NCBI GenBank assembly: GCA_024236495.1
Contig: JACKKJ010000008.1
Coordinates: forward strand, 1 to 38,276
Origin: Paracoccaceae bacterium
GTDB lineage: Bacteria > Pseudomonadota > Alphaproteobacteria > Rhodobacterales > Rhodobacteraceae
Length of the DNA: 38,276 nt
Direction: 5' to 3'
In this document: positions 8,312 to 16,837 of the stretch, piece after piece
Layout of the letters: each line of letters begins with the position of its first letter
Position numbering within the stretch: the stretch's first letter is position 1
The notes under the pieces: model-generated
Told to the model about the DNA's origin: nothing
Database searches by the model: none
Seen by the model: only the letters and a program-made list of their open reading frames with translations
Made by a program: the position numbers and the translations under genes

Positions 8312-9118
8312 TCAGCCGATCCGGCCGGAAATGTAGCTTTCCGTCCTGGGATCGCGCGGCGTGGTGAAGATCTGGCCCGTCTCGCCGTATTCCACCAGAT
8401 TGCCGAGGTGGAAGAAAGCGGTTCTCTGGCTGACGCGGGCGGCCTGCTGCATCGAATGGGTGACGATCACCACCGAAAAGTTGGCGCGCAACTCGTCGAT
8501 CAGTTCCTCCACCTGCGCGGTGGCGATCGGGTCGAGCGCCGAACAGGGTTCGTCCATCAGCAAGACCTCGGGCGAGGTCGCGATGGCGCGCGCGATGCAA
8601 AGCCGCTGCTGCTGGCCGCCCGAAAGCCCGGTGCCCGGCGCGTGCAGCCTGTCCTTCACCTCGTTCCAGAGCGCGGCGCGGCGCAGGGACTGTTCGACGA
8701 CGCCGTCAAGTTCCGCCTTGTTGCGGGTCAGCCCGTGGATGCGCGGCCCGTAGGCCACGTTGTCGTAGATCGACTTCGGAAACGGGTTGGGTTTCTGGAA
8801 CACCATGCCCACCTTGGCGCGCAGTTGAACAGGGTCCACCCGGCGGTCGTAGATGTCTTCGCCGTCAAGCGTGATCGTGCCCTCGACGCGGCAGACGGGG
8901 ATCGTGTCGTTCATCCGGTTCAGGCAGCGCAGGAAGGTGGACTTGCCGCAGCCCGACGGGCCGATGAACGCTGTCACCGTGCGGTCGAGGATATCCACGT
9001 CCACGTCGCGCAGGGCGTGGGTGTCGCCGTAAAAGACCTGCACCCCGCGGGCCATGATCTTCGTCGTGCCCGCGTCCAGCGCGCGTTCGGTCAGTCGCAT
9101 GTCGTCCATATCGCTCAT
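8312..9118 (-). CDS. pstB: Phosphate ABC transporter ATP-binding protein PstB
   Basis: ATPase of the high-affinity phosphate importer, 268 residues. Walker A GPSGCGKST (53-61), the Q-loop in VGMVFQKPNPFPKSIYDN, signature LSGGQQQRL, Walker B LLMDEPCSALDP and the switch histidine in IVTHSMQQAARVS are all present. QKPNPFP is characteristic of PstB. It couples to the membrane proteins PstC and PstA. Five bases separate it from pstA. Three in-frame ATGs lie within the first seven codons; the first, with AGGA just upstream, is used. Confidence 0.96.
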   Translation of the reverse strand: MSDMDDMRLTERALDAGTTKIMARGVQVFYGDTHALRDVDVDILDRTVTAFIGPSGCGKSTFLRCLNRMNDTIPVCRVEGTITLDGEDIYDRRVDPVQLRAKVGMVFQKPNPFPKSIYDNVAYGPRIHGLTRNKAELDGVVEQSLRRAALWNEVKDRLHAPGTGLSGGQQQRLCIARAIATSPEVLLMDEPCSALDPIATAQVEELIDELRANFSVVIVTHSMQQAARVSQRTAFFHLGNLVEYGETGQIFTTPRDPRTESYISGRIG

Positions 9119-9123
9119 TGGTC

Positions 9124-10455
9124 CTACCAGCGCCGTTCGAAGCGGCGGCGCAGCACGATGGCTGCCATGTTCATTGCAAGAAGGAAGACCATCAGCACGA
9201 TGATCGCCCCCGACGCCCGTTCGACAAAGGCCGGATCGGCGCGCTGGGTCCAGTTGTACACCTGCACGGGCAGTGCCGTCGCCGGATCGAAAAGCCCGCC
9301 CGGATAGTCGCGCACGAAGGCCACCATCCCGATCAGCAGAAGCGGCGCGGTTTCGCCAAGCGCCTGCGCCAGGCCGATGATCATCCCCGTCAGGATGCCC
9401 GGCGCGGCAAGGGGCAGGACGTGATGGAAGATCGCCTGCATCTTCGACGCGCCGATCCCGAGCGCCGCGTCGCGGATCGATGGCGGCACCGCCCTGAGTG
9501 CGGCACGGGTGGAGATGATGACGGTCGGCAGCGTCATCAGCGTCAGCACCAGCCCGCCGACAACCGGCGCGGACTGCGGCAGATGCGCGAAGTTGATGAA
9601 GATCGCCAGGCCAAGGATGCCGAAGACGATCGACGGCACCGCCGCCAGGTTGGAGATGTTGACCTCGATCAGGTCGGTAAAGCGGTTCTTCGGCGCGAAT
9701 TCCTCGAGATAGATCGACGCCGCGACGCCGATCGGCAGCGACAGGAAGAGAACGACCAGCATCATGTAGGCCGACCCGAGGATCGCAATGCCCATCCCCG
9801 CCGCCTCGGGGCGCAGTTCCGATGCGTCGGGCCCGGTGATGAAACCCGCGTTGAAGGACTTCGCAAGGATGCCCCTTGCGACCAGCGCATCGGCAAGCTC
9901 AAGCTGGCGGGGCGACACGTTGCTGTCGCGTTCGGCGCTGTCCATCGTGACACGGCCCTTGAGGTAGCCGTCGATCCGCCCGTTGGCGAGCACCTTGAAG
10001 GCCACCGTCTGCCCGACAAGCGCGGGATCGGCAAGGACACGGTTGCGCACCAGGGCCGCCGCCTCCTTCGAGATCATGTCGGACACATCCTTGTCGGTCA
10101 GCCCCTCGACGACGATCCCCTCGGCGGCGATGGTCGCCTTCAGCGCGGCATCGACGATCTTGCCGTAGCCGATTGTCGTGACCTTCTTCATCGCCTCGGG
10201 GTCGCGGGCGCCGGACTTGTCGAGAACCTTTTCGTCCAGGTGGACCTCCAGGGTCAGGAAGCTTTGGCGAAACGACCCCAGGCCGTTCGCGAGGACCGAC
10301 CCCATCAGGACGACCAGCGCGGCAAGCCCGATGGCGATGGCGATGCGGCCGTAAAGGCGGAACCGCGCCTCTGCGGCGTTGCGCCGGCGGGTGCGGGTGT
10401 CGGGCGTCATGAGCGACGCGCGGATGCCGGGACGGATCGCGGAGGCGTCGGTCAT
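9124..10455 (-). CDS. pstA: Phosphate ABC transporter permease PstA (long alphaproteobacterial form)
   Basis: Inner-membrane permease subunit of 443 residues. E. coli PstA is about 296, so this has an extra N-terminal region: one membrane segment (IAIAIGLAALVVLMGSVLA) followed by a roughly 170-residue hydrophilic segment, residues about 60-230, probably periplasmic, of the DUF3333 type found in alphaproteobacterial PstA. The C-terminal half has the ABC permease core with five or six membrane helices and the EAA loop (RDAALGIGASKMQAIFHHVLPLAAPGI). It overlaps pstC by four bases (ATGA), consistent with coupled translation of the two permeases. Confidence 0.95.
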   Translation of the reverse strand: MTDASAIRPGIRASLMTPDTRTRRRNAAEARFRLYGRIAIAIGLAALVVLMGSVLANGLGSFRQSFLTLEVHLDEKVLDKSGARDPEAMKKVTTIGYGKIVDAALKATIAAEGIVVEGLTDKDVSDMISKEAAALVRNRVLADPALVGQTVAFKVLANGRIDGYLKGRVTMDSAERDSNVSPRQLELADALVARGILAKSFNAGFITGPDASELRPEAAGMGIAILGSAYMMLVVLFLSLPIGVAASIYLEEFAPKNRFTDLIEVNISNLAAVPSIVFGILGLAIFINFAHLPQSAPVVGGLVLTLMTLPTVIISTRAALRAVPPSIRDAALGIGASKMQAIFHHVLPLAAPGILTGMIIGLAQALGETAPLLLIGMVAFVRDYPGGLFDPATALPVQVYNWTQRADPAFVERASGAIIVLMVFLLAMNMAAIVLRRRFERRW

Positions 10456-11912
10456 TCGTACTGTTCCCTGTATTTGCGCACGACATAAAGCGCGACGATG
10501 TTGAGCCCGAGGGTAAAGACGAAAAGCGCCATCCCCAGCGCGAAGGCCACCAGCGTCTCGGGCGAGGCGAATTCGGTGTCGCCGGTCAGCTGGCTGACGA
10601 TCTTGACGGTGATCGTTGTCATCGCCTCGAACGGGTTGAGGTCAAGCTTGGCCGCCGCCCCCGCCCCCATCACGACGATCATGGTTTCGCCGATGGCGCG
10701 GCTGGCAGCCAGAAGGACCGCGCCGACGATCCCCGGCAGGGCGGCGGGCAGGATCACCTGGCGCACCGTCTCCGACTGGGTCGCGCCAAGCCCGTAGGAC
10801 CCGTCGCGCAGCGACTGCGGCACCGCGTTGATGATGTCGTCGCTGAGCGAGGAGACGAAGGGGATCAGCATGATGCCCATCACGAGCCCCGCCGTCATCA
10901 CCGAGGACGACCCCGACCCGAGCCCGAGCGGCTGGGCAAACCAGTCACGCAGGAACGGGCCGACGGTGACCAGCGCGAAAAGGCCGTAGACGATGGTCGG
11001 GATCCCGGCCAGCACCTCGATCGCGGGCTTTGCCAGCGCGCGCAGCCGGCGCGAGGCGTATTCGGAAAGATAGATCGCGCTCAGCAGCCCCACCGGGACG
11101 GCAAAGAGAAGCGCCACGAAGGAGACGTAGAGCGTCCCCCACAGAAGCGGCCAGATGCCAAGGTCGGACCCGCCGCGGAACTGCGGATTCCAGGTCAGGC
11201 TGAAAAGGAAATCCCGCGCCGGGTAAAGCCGGAAGAAATGGATGGATTCGATCAGGAGGGAGGCGACGATCCCGACCGTGGTCAGCACCGCGACCAGCGA
11301 CGAGGCGATGAACAGGAGGAGCACGAACCCTTCGGAGACGTTGCGCGCGCGATAGTCGGTGCCGATCCGGCGCAGCGCGAAGACGAGCCCCGCCAGCGCC
11401 GCCGCGATGGTCGCGGCCGCCATGGCCAGCGACAGGCCGTGCGTCGCGTGGCGGTAGTCGCGCGCCGCCTCGAAGACACCTTCGCCCACCTCGCCCGCCA
11501 GTGCCACGCCGACCCCGCCAAGCCGCGCCTTCAGGTCGGAATCCGCCGCGCCCGTCGCGGCCAGGTCGTCCTCGGTCATGCCCCCGGAAGCGACCAGCAG
11601 GTCAAGCCCCTCGGCCACCCGCCGCACATCGGCCAGGACAAGGTCCAACGACCCGCCTTCGGGGATGTCGGCGACGGCGATCATCGCGCCGGCGCGGTGG
11701 TCCAGATAGAGCGGCTGCAACACCAGCCAGAGGCCCAGCAGCACAAGCGCCGGCACCGCCGAGAACAGCAGCACCGATTGCCCGTGGTAGCCGGTCAGCG
11801 AATGAAGCTTGCGGGTATCGCCCCCGGCCGCGGCCCGCGCCCGCCGGACGCCAAGCGCATAGCCCGTCGCGCCGATCGCAAGGATTATGAAAAGCAGGAC
11901 GCTGACGGTCAT
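10452..11912 (-). CDS. pstC: Phosphate ABC transporter permease PstC (long form)
   Basis: Inner-membrane permease of 486 residues, longer than E. coli PstC (about 319). The N-terminus adds membrane segments at about 3-25, 45-70 and 150-175 with an intervening soluble part. The core from about residue 190 carries the PstC motifs FLFSLTWNPQF and GTLYVSFVALLFAVPVGLLSAIYLSEYA, and the EAA loop SLRDGSYGLGATQSETVRQVILPAALPGI. It pairs with PstA. A stem-loop lies between pstS and this gene; the start is ATG at 11912 with a weak GGAA ribosome site. Confidence 0.95.
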   Translation of the reverse strand: MTVSVLLFIILAIGATGYALGVRRARAAAGGDTRKLHSLTGYHGQSVLLFSAVPALVLLGLWLVLQPLYLDHRAGAMIAVADIPEGGSLDLVLADVRRVAEGLDLLVASGGMTEDDLAATGAADSDLKARLGGVGVALAGEVGEGVFEAARDYRHATHGLSLAMAAATIAAALAGLVFALRRIGTDYRARNVSEGFVLLLFIASSLVAVLTTVGIVASLLIESIHFFRLYPARDFLFSLTWNPQFRGGSDLGIWPLLWGTLYVSFVALLFAVPVGLLSAIYLSEYASRRLRALAKPAIEVLAGIPTIVYGLFALVTVGPFLRDWFAQPLGLGSGSSSVMTAGLVMGIMLIPFVSSLSDDIINAVPQSLRDGSYGLGATQSETVRQVILPAALPGIVGAVLLAASRAIGETMIVVMGAGAAAKLDLNPFEAMTTITVKIVSQLTGDTEFASPETLVAFALGMALFVFTLGLNIVALYVVRKYREQYE

Positions 11913-11932
11913 GGCGGTTCCGGGTCAGGGGA

Positions 11933-11959
11933 ACGGGCGGCGTCTGTGCCGCCGCCCGT
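11933..11959 (-). other. Stem-loop between pstS and pstC
   Basis: Perfect 10-bp inverted repeat, ACGGGCGGCG with CGCCGCCCGT, around a 7-base loop. It lies 12 bases after the pstS stop and 21 bases before the pstC start, and has no T run on the minus strand. Known analogues protect the 3' end of the binding-protein mRNA and reduce transcription into the permease genes, giving an excess of binding protein. That role here is inference. Confidence 0.65.
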
Positions 11960-11971
11960 CCGGTTTCCGTA

Positions 11972-13003
11972 TCAGTTCAGCGGACCCATCGGTGTGCCCG
12001 CGGCAACCATCGCCTGCGTCTGGGCGAGCTCCGGGTCGGAGACCAGACCATAGGCGGCCAGCGGTCCGTCGGGGCCGGCCATGTCGTCGGAGACGAAGAA
12101 GTCGATGTATTCCTGCAGGCCGGGGATCACGCCCAGATGCGCCGTCTTGACGTAGAAGAAAAGCGGACGCGACACCGGGTAGTCGCCGGTCGAGATCGTC
12201 TCGACGCTCGGGACCACGCCGTCCATCGTCGCGACGCGCAGCTTCTCGGTGTTGTTTTGATAGAACGACAGGCCGAAGACGCCGATGGCGTTCTTGTTGG
12301 CGTCGATGCGCGACAGCGTCTCGGTGTAGTCACCGTCGATATCGACCGACGCGCCGTCGGTGCGCAGGCTCAGACAGGCTTTCTTGCCGTCGTCCTCGCC
12401 CTTGGCGGCCACCAGCGCCTCTTCCGCGCCGGTCGACTTGCAGCCGGCTTCCAGAACCTTCACGTCGAAGACCTCGCGGGTGCCGTGCTTGGTGCCCGGG
12501 ATGAAGGCCAGGATGTCCTGCGCCGGAAGCGCGGGGTTCACGTCGGCCCAGGTCTTGTTCGGGTTGGCGACCAGCGCGCCGTCCTTGACCACCTCGGCGG
12601 CCAGGGCGTTGTACCAGTCGGCCGGGGTAAAGGCGAATTCCGCGCCGTTCACATCCGAGGCGAAGACGATCCCGTCATAGCCGATGCGCACTTCCATGAT
12701 ATCGTTCACACCGTTCTGGGCGCAAAGGTCGATGTCGGACTGCTTGATCCGCGAGGAGGAATTGGCGATGTCGATCGTGCTCTCGCCCACGCCCTCGCAA
12801 AGTTTCTTGCGGCCGGCGCCCGAACCGCCGCCTTCCACGACCGGGGTCGGGAAGTCGAAGTTCTCGCCGAAGGCCTCTGCGACGATGGTCGCATAGGGCA
12901 GCACGGTCGAGGAACCGGCGATCTGGATCTGGTCGCGCGCTTCGGCGGCGCCGGCAGCGGCGGCAAGCGCGATGGCGGAAACGGCAAGTCTGGTGGCGTT
13001 CAT
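11972..13003 (-). CDS. pstS: Phosphate ABC transporter substrate-binding protein PstS
   Basis: Periplasmic phosphate receptor, 343 residues. A Sec signal peptide spans about residues 1-22 (MNATRLAVSAIALAAAAGAAEA). The mature protein starts RDQIQIAGSSTVLPYATIVAEAF, in which GSSTVLP is the phosphate-contacting loop. Further phosphate contacts lie in GGGSGAGRKKLCEG and in the region of PGTKHGTREVFD. Four cysteines suggest two disulfides. It resembles the alphaproteobacterial PstS/SphX group rather than E. coli PstS. It is the first gene of the pst operon and is preceded by a Pho box. Confidence 0.94.
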   Translation of the reverse strand: MNATRLAVSAIALAAAAGAAEARDQIQIAGSSTVLPYATIVAEAFGENFDFPTPVVEGGGSGAGRKKLCEGVGESTIDIANSSSRIKQSDIDLCAQNGVNDIMEVRIGYDGIVFASDVNGAEFAFTPADWYNALAAEVVKDGALVANPNKTWADVNPALPAQDILAFIPGTKHGTREVFDVKVLEAGCKSTGAEEALVAAKGEDDGKKACLSLRTDGASVDIDGDYTETLSRIDANKNAIGVFGLSFYQNNTEKLRVATMDGVVPSVETISTGDYPVSRPLFFYVKTAHLGVIPGLQEYIDFFVSDDMAGPDGPLAAYGLVSDPELAQTQAMVAAGTPMGPLN

Positions 13004-13058
13004 GGCACACTCCGTGTCAGGTCGGTTTCAGCCGCCCCTCTGGCGACCTCGCCGGCTG

Positions 13059-13112
13059 TCTATCGGCCGAGTGCAATGGTTTTGTGATGCGAGTGTAACA
13101 TCTGCATGACAA
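13059..13112 (-). promoter_or_regulatory. Pho box and promoter of the pst operon
   Basis: Read on the minus strand, three 7-base direct repeats with 4-base spacers occur at 13112-13084: TTGTCAT, GCAG, ATGTTAC, ACTC, GCATCAC. The known PhoB consensus is CTGTCAT repeated every 11 bases; the first repeat matches six of seven and the later ones are weaker. The last repeat overlaps the place of a -35 box, and GATAGA at 13064-13059 lies 17 bases further on as a -10. The pstS start is 55 bases after it. Confidence 0.7.
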
Positions 13113-13149
13113 TCGCGGCCCGAACGTCGGCGGGCCCCGGCGCGCCGCC

Positions 13150-14196
13150 TTATCCGGCCGCGAGCGGCAGGATCACACTGAAGGTGCTGCCCCGGCCGAT
13201 CTCGCTTTCGATGCGCAGGCGCCCGCGGTGGCGGGCCACGATGTGCTTGACGATGGCAAGGCCAAGCCCGGTTCCGCCCTGCGACCGGCTGCGGTGGGTG
13301 TCCACGCGGTAGAAGCGTTCGGTCAGGCGTGGCAGGTGCATCGCGTCGATCCCCTCGCCCTGGTCGATGACATCCACCTGCACGGCCGCCCCCTTCAGGA
13401 CCGGTTCGCGATCGATCCGCGTCAGGCGCAGCGTTACCGTCTTGCCCGCGCCGCCGTATTTCACCGCGTTCTCGATCAGGTTGAGAAAGACCTGAAGCAA
13501 CTGGTCCGAATCGCCCCGGACCGGCACGTCGCCCGCTACCCCTTCGGTCTCAAGCGTCACGCCGGAAGCCCCCGCCAGCGCCGATTGCGTCAGGATCGCA
13601 CGGCGCAGAAGTGCGGCAAGATCGACCGTCTCGGACGGGCGGCGGCGTTCCTCGGCCTGGACGCGCGACAGCGACAGCAGATCGCTGACGAGCCGCATCA
13701 TTCGCCCTGCCTCGCTTTCCATGACGGCAAGGAACCGGTCACGGGCGGCGGCATCGTCGCGCGCCGGGCCCTTCAGCGTCTCGATGAAGCCGATCAGCGC
13801 TGTCAGCGGGGTTCGAAGCTCGTGGCTGACATTGGCCACGAAGTCGCGCCGGATCGCCTCGGCCTGTTCCAGGGCCGAAAGATCCTCGAACGCGGCCAGC
13901 GCCCCGTTGCCCTGCCCGATCCTGACCGGAGAGATGTGGACGCTCAGCCCCCCTTCCTCGGACCGGCCGGGCAGCGTCGCGCGGGTCTGGGCGGGTTCGC
14001 CCTGCGCCAGAACCCGGGCCAGCGCATCCAGAAAGGCGGGATGGCGCAGGACCGCCGCGCCCAGCCGATCCTCGACGGCGCCACCGAAAAGCGCGCGTGC
14101 CGGCGCGTTCGCGGCCAGGATCCGTTCGTCGGAATCGATCAGCATCAGCGCCATCGGCACGGCGGCCAGTGCTTCCTGCCAGTCGCGGCTGTCCAT
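13150..14196 (-). CDS. phoR: Phosphate regulon sensor histidine kinase PhoR (soluble form)
   Basis: Histidine kinase of 348 residues. A PAS-like sensor occupies residues about 8-105 (MALMLIDSDERILAAN), then HisKA with His125 in VSHELRTP, and the ATPase domain with N box NLIENAVKYG, DQGEGID and GGTGLGLAIVKHI. No transmembrane segment precedes the PAS region, unlike E. coli PhoR. ATG at 14196 is chosen because GAGGAGG lies five bases upstream; the frame stays open further but no membrane segment would be gained. It lies upstream of pstS on the same strand with its own gap of 146 bases, in which the Pho box sits. Partner is PhoB. Confidence 0.92.
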   Translation of the reverse strand: MDSRDWQEALAAVPMALMLIDSDERILAANAPARALFGGAVEDRLGAAVLRHPAFLDALARVLAQGEPAQTRATLPGRSEEGGLSVHISPVRIGQGNGALAAFEDLSALEQAEAIRRDFVANVSHELRTPLTALIGFIETLKGPARDDAAARDRFLAVMESEAGRMMRLVSDLLSLSRVQAEERRRPSETVDLAALLRRAILTQSALAGASGVTLETEGVAGDVPVRGDSDQLLQVFLNLIENAVKYGGAGKTVTLRLTRIDREPVLKGAAVQVDVIDQGEGIDAMHLPRLTERFYRVDTHRSRSQGGTGLGLAIVKHIVARHRGRLRIESEIGRGSTFSVILPLAAG

Positions 14197-14376
14197 CACG
14201 CCTCCTCGATTCCGGGCGTTGCAAACCTGCGTCAGCGCGGGCGCGAAGTAAACATTCGTAAGTTTGACCGAACGATTTCGCCTTGGCAAAAAACAACCTC
14301 TGGGTGTAGGCGTTATGATCATATCTCGTCAGGCACGTCCGCCGCGGGTCAATCCGAAGTTCAGTGAGCCTTGAAC

Positions 14377-14751
14377 ATGTGTGCTGAAAACTCCGCAGCC
14401 GCGACGAAAAGCCCGTCGGTGCGCGCGGGGGACCGGATCCTGGCAATCGATTGCCTGCCGACATTGGCCACAAGTATCGAGGCCATCGGATTCGGTCCGC
14501 TTGTCCATGCGCGCCACGATCACCTGGACGCCCGGCTTCTGGCCAAGGTCATGCCCGACCTGATCGTCGCGCCGCTTCTGGCGCCCGGCTTCGACGCCAT
14601 CGAGTTGAGCGAAACGCTCCATCGCCTTGGTTTTCGTGGAAGATTCGTGGTCTTCGCACCCAGCCTGCCGAATGCCCGGACCGTCACGGCGGAACTGCGC
14701 GCGCATTGCCCCGCACTCGCCATCGACCTGATCCAGATCGACGCGCCCTGA
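14377..14751 (+). CDS. Small receiver-like (pseudo-receiver) protein
   Basis: A 124-residue soluble protein. Its middle, DRILAIDCLPTLATSIEAIG and MPDLIVAPLLAPGFDAIEL followed by LHRLGFRGRFVVFAPSL, follows the strand-helix order of a response-regulator receiver. The residue expected to be the phosphoacceptor aspartate is proline (IVAP in place of VVLD) and one acidic-pocket residue is cysteine, so it is unlikely to be phosphorylated. It is divergent from phoR with a 180-base gap and convergent with the PLP-enzyme gene, 15 bases away. ATG at 14377 is used; TTG at 14371 is an alternative and neither has a strong ribosome site. The function is unknown. Confidence 0.6.
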   Translation: MCAENSAAATKSPSVRAGDRILAIDCLPTLATSIEAIGFGPLVHARHDHLDARLLAKVMPDLIVAPLLAPGFDAIELSETLHRLGFRGRFVVFAPSLPNARTVTAELRAHCPALAIDLIQIDAP

Positions 14752-14766
14752 CCGCGCCGCCCCGGT

Positions 14767-15966
14767 CTAGCCGGCGGCGGCCTTCGCTGCCGCGACCCCG
14801 GCGGTGAAATCGCGCTTCAGCAGGCCGATGTCCTCGACCCCGACCGAGACGCGGAAGAAGCCTTCGGTGATGCCAAGCGCCGCGCGTCCCTCGGGCGAAA
14901 GCGCCCGGTGCGAGGACGAGGCGGAATGCGACAGGATCGTCGCGATGTCGCCCAGCGTCGGGGCAAAGGGGACATCGGCCATCGCGCGGGTCAGCGCATT
15001 GGCCCCCGCCCTGCCCCCCTCGACCTCGAAGGACAGCATGTTGCCGCCGCGCGCGCCAAGGATCGACACGGCGCGGTTGTGGTCGGGATGATCGGGGCGC
15101 AGCGGATAAAGGACGCGCCTGACCCCCGGCAGCCGGGCCAGATGGTCGGCCAGCGCCGCCGCGTTTTCCTCTGCCCGGTCGTAGCGCAGATGAAAGCTCA
15201 TGAGCCCGCGTTCGGCCAGCCAGCAGTCGAAGGGGCTGGGCGTCAGGCCTGTCGTCACCGCGAAATCGTAGATCGCCTTGCGCAGCGCGGGATCCTTCGC
15301 CGCGACATAGCCGAGCGTCACGTCCGAATGGCCCGCCAGAAGCTTCGTCACCGAATGGATGACGATGTCGGCCCCGTGTTCGAAAGGCCGGAAGGCGCGC
15401 GGGGTGGAAAAGGTGCTGTCCACCGCCAGAAGGATGCCGCGGTCGCGGCAAAGGGCGGCGATGCCGGGGATGTCGGCGACCCGAAGCGTCGGGTTGGAGA
15501 CCAGTTCCACCAGCACCATCCGCGTCTCGGGGCGGATCGCCCGGGCGAAGGCGGCCGCGTCGGTCGGATCGGCGAGCGAGGTGGCGATGCCGAAGCGCGG
15601 CAGATCGGTGCCCATCAGCCGCAGCGAGCGGCCGTAAAGCTGATCGCCGCCCAGCACATGATCGCCCGCCTTCAGGCACCCCAGCAGCGCCGCCGTCACC
15701 GCCGCCATGCCCGACCCAAGGATCAGCCCGCCGGTCGCGCCTTCCAGCGCGTCGATCTTGGCGGCCAGAACCTCGGCGTTCGGATGGCCCTCGCGCGCAT
15801 AGGTGTAGCCCTTCACCCGGCCTTCGTACTGCGCGTCAAGCTCATCGGGGCAGTCGGACGCGTAGACGACAGAGGGCATGATCGGGGTAACCACCGGGCG
15901 GCTGATGCTGACCGGCAGGGGCGTGCGGCGGACAAGGTTTTCGGGAATGTCGGAACGGTCGGGCAT
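14767..15966 (-). CDS. Cys/Met-metabolism PLP-dependent enzyme (transsulfuration family)
   Basis: A 399-residue fold-type I PLP enzyme related to cystathionine gamma-synthase, cystathionine lyases and O-acetylhomoserine sulfhydrylase. The PLP lysine lies in HSVTKLLAGHSDVTLG; ILGSGMAAVTAALL binds the cofactor phosphate, and VDSTFSTP contains the aspartate that pairs with the PLP nitrogen. Near the C-terminus SHSASSSHRALSPEGRAALGI is family-typical. The exact reaction cannot be assigned from sequence alone; many Rhodobacterales copies are labelled cystathionine beta-lyase or gamma-synthase family. AAGGAGA lies seven bases before the ATG. It follows iolB by 46 bases on the same strand, so some read-through from the iol operon is possible. 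Confidence 0.85.
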   Translation of the reverse strand: MPDRSDIPENLVRRTPLPVSISRPVVTPIMPSVVYASDCPDELDAQYEGRVKGYTYAREGHPNAEVLAAKIDALEGATGGLILGSGMAAVTAALLGCLKAGDHVLGGDQLYGRSLRLMGTDLPRFGIATSLADPTDAAAFARAIRPETRMVLVELVSNPTLRVADIPGIAALCRDRGILLAVDSTFSTPRAFRPFEHGADIVIHSVTKLLAGHSDVTLGYVAAKDPALRKAIYDFAVTTGLTPSPFDCWLAERGLMSFHLRYDRAEENAAALADHLARLPGVRRVLYPLRPDHPDHNRAVSILGARGGNMLSFEVEGGRAGANALTRAMADVPFAPTLGDIATILSHSASSSHRALSPEGRAALGITEGFFRVSVGVEDIGLLKRDFTAGVAAAKAAAG

Positions 15967-16012
15967 GGGCGGGTCTCCTTCGCGCCCTGCTTGGCATGTC
16001 GCCGCCCATCCC

Positions 16013-16837
16013 TCAAGTGGCGGGCTTCAGGTCGCGCTGATAAATCCAGTCATGGTCGGGATGGTTCGCGAACCGCCATTTGCGCAGCGGGCCGGCCATG
16101 ACGTTCAGGTAATACATCTCGTAGCCATAGGGCACGCCGCAGGGATGATGGCCCTTCGGGACCAGGACGACATCGTGGTTCGAAACCGCGATCGTCTCAT
16201 CAAGGCTGCCGTCCTCGGTAAAGACCCGCTGGATTCCGTAGCCCTGCGCCGGGTTCAACCGGTGGTAGTAGGTTTCCTCAAGATAGGTCATCCGGGGAAA
16301 ATCGTCCTCGTCATGGCGATGGGGCGGATAGGACGACCAGTTGCCCTGCGGGGTGAACACCTCGGTCACCAGAAGGCTGTCGGCGTAATCCTCGTTCTCC
16401 ATCGCGATGTTGTTGATGAAGCGCGTGTTGGCGCCGATGCCGCGCTGGGTCAGGGTGATGCCCTCGGGACCGATCCGGCGCGCGGGATGGCCGCCCCTGC
16501 CCGGCGCGGTGCAGACCGCAATCGTGCAGTCGGTCGCCGCCACTGCCCGCCAGTCGCTGCCGTTCGGGACGTAAAGGCAATGCGGCGGGGTCTTCTCGAA
16601 GACATCCATCCGGTCGCCCAGAATGCCCCAGTCCTGCCCGGCGGCCGTCACCTGGGCCTTGCCCTCGACCATCACCAGGATCGCCTCGTGCCCGCCCGTC
16701 GCCTCGGTCGCGACCTCGCCCGCCTTCAGCCGGTAAAGGCCGAAGCCGACATGGCCCCAGCCCGCATTCGCGGGCGTGACGTCGTGGACCTTCCCTTCCG
16801 CCCCCAAGGGGCGGCGCAGCAGGTGCGATCGGTTCAT
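16013..16837 (-). CDS. iolB: 5-deoxy-glucuronate isomerase IolB
   Basis: Converts 5-deoxy-D-glucuronate to 2-deoxy-5-keto-D-gluconate, the fourth step of myo-inositol breakdown. The 274-residue bicupin has the expected metal-binding set in YPPHRHDED and YLEETYYHRLNP, with a later VPKGHHPCGVPYGYEMYYLNVMAG motif. Start ATG overlaps the stop of the preceding small membrane protein by four bases. It is the last iol gene here and is followed by the PLP enzyme. Confidence 0.95.
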   Translation of the reverse strand: MNRSHLLRRPLGAEGKVHDVTPANAGWGHVGFGLYRLKAGEVATEATGGHEAILVMVEGKAQVTAAGQDWGILGDRMDVFEKTPPHCLYVPNGSDWRAVAATDCTIAVCTAPGRGGHPARRIGPEGITLTQRGIGANTRFINNIAMENEDYADSLLVTEVFTPQGNWSSYPPHRHDEDDFPRMTYLEETYYHRLNPAQGYGIQRVFTEDGSLDETIAVSNHDVVLVPKGHHPCGVPYGYEMYYLNVMAGPLRKWRFANHPDHDWIYQRDLKPAT

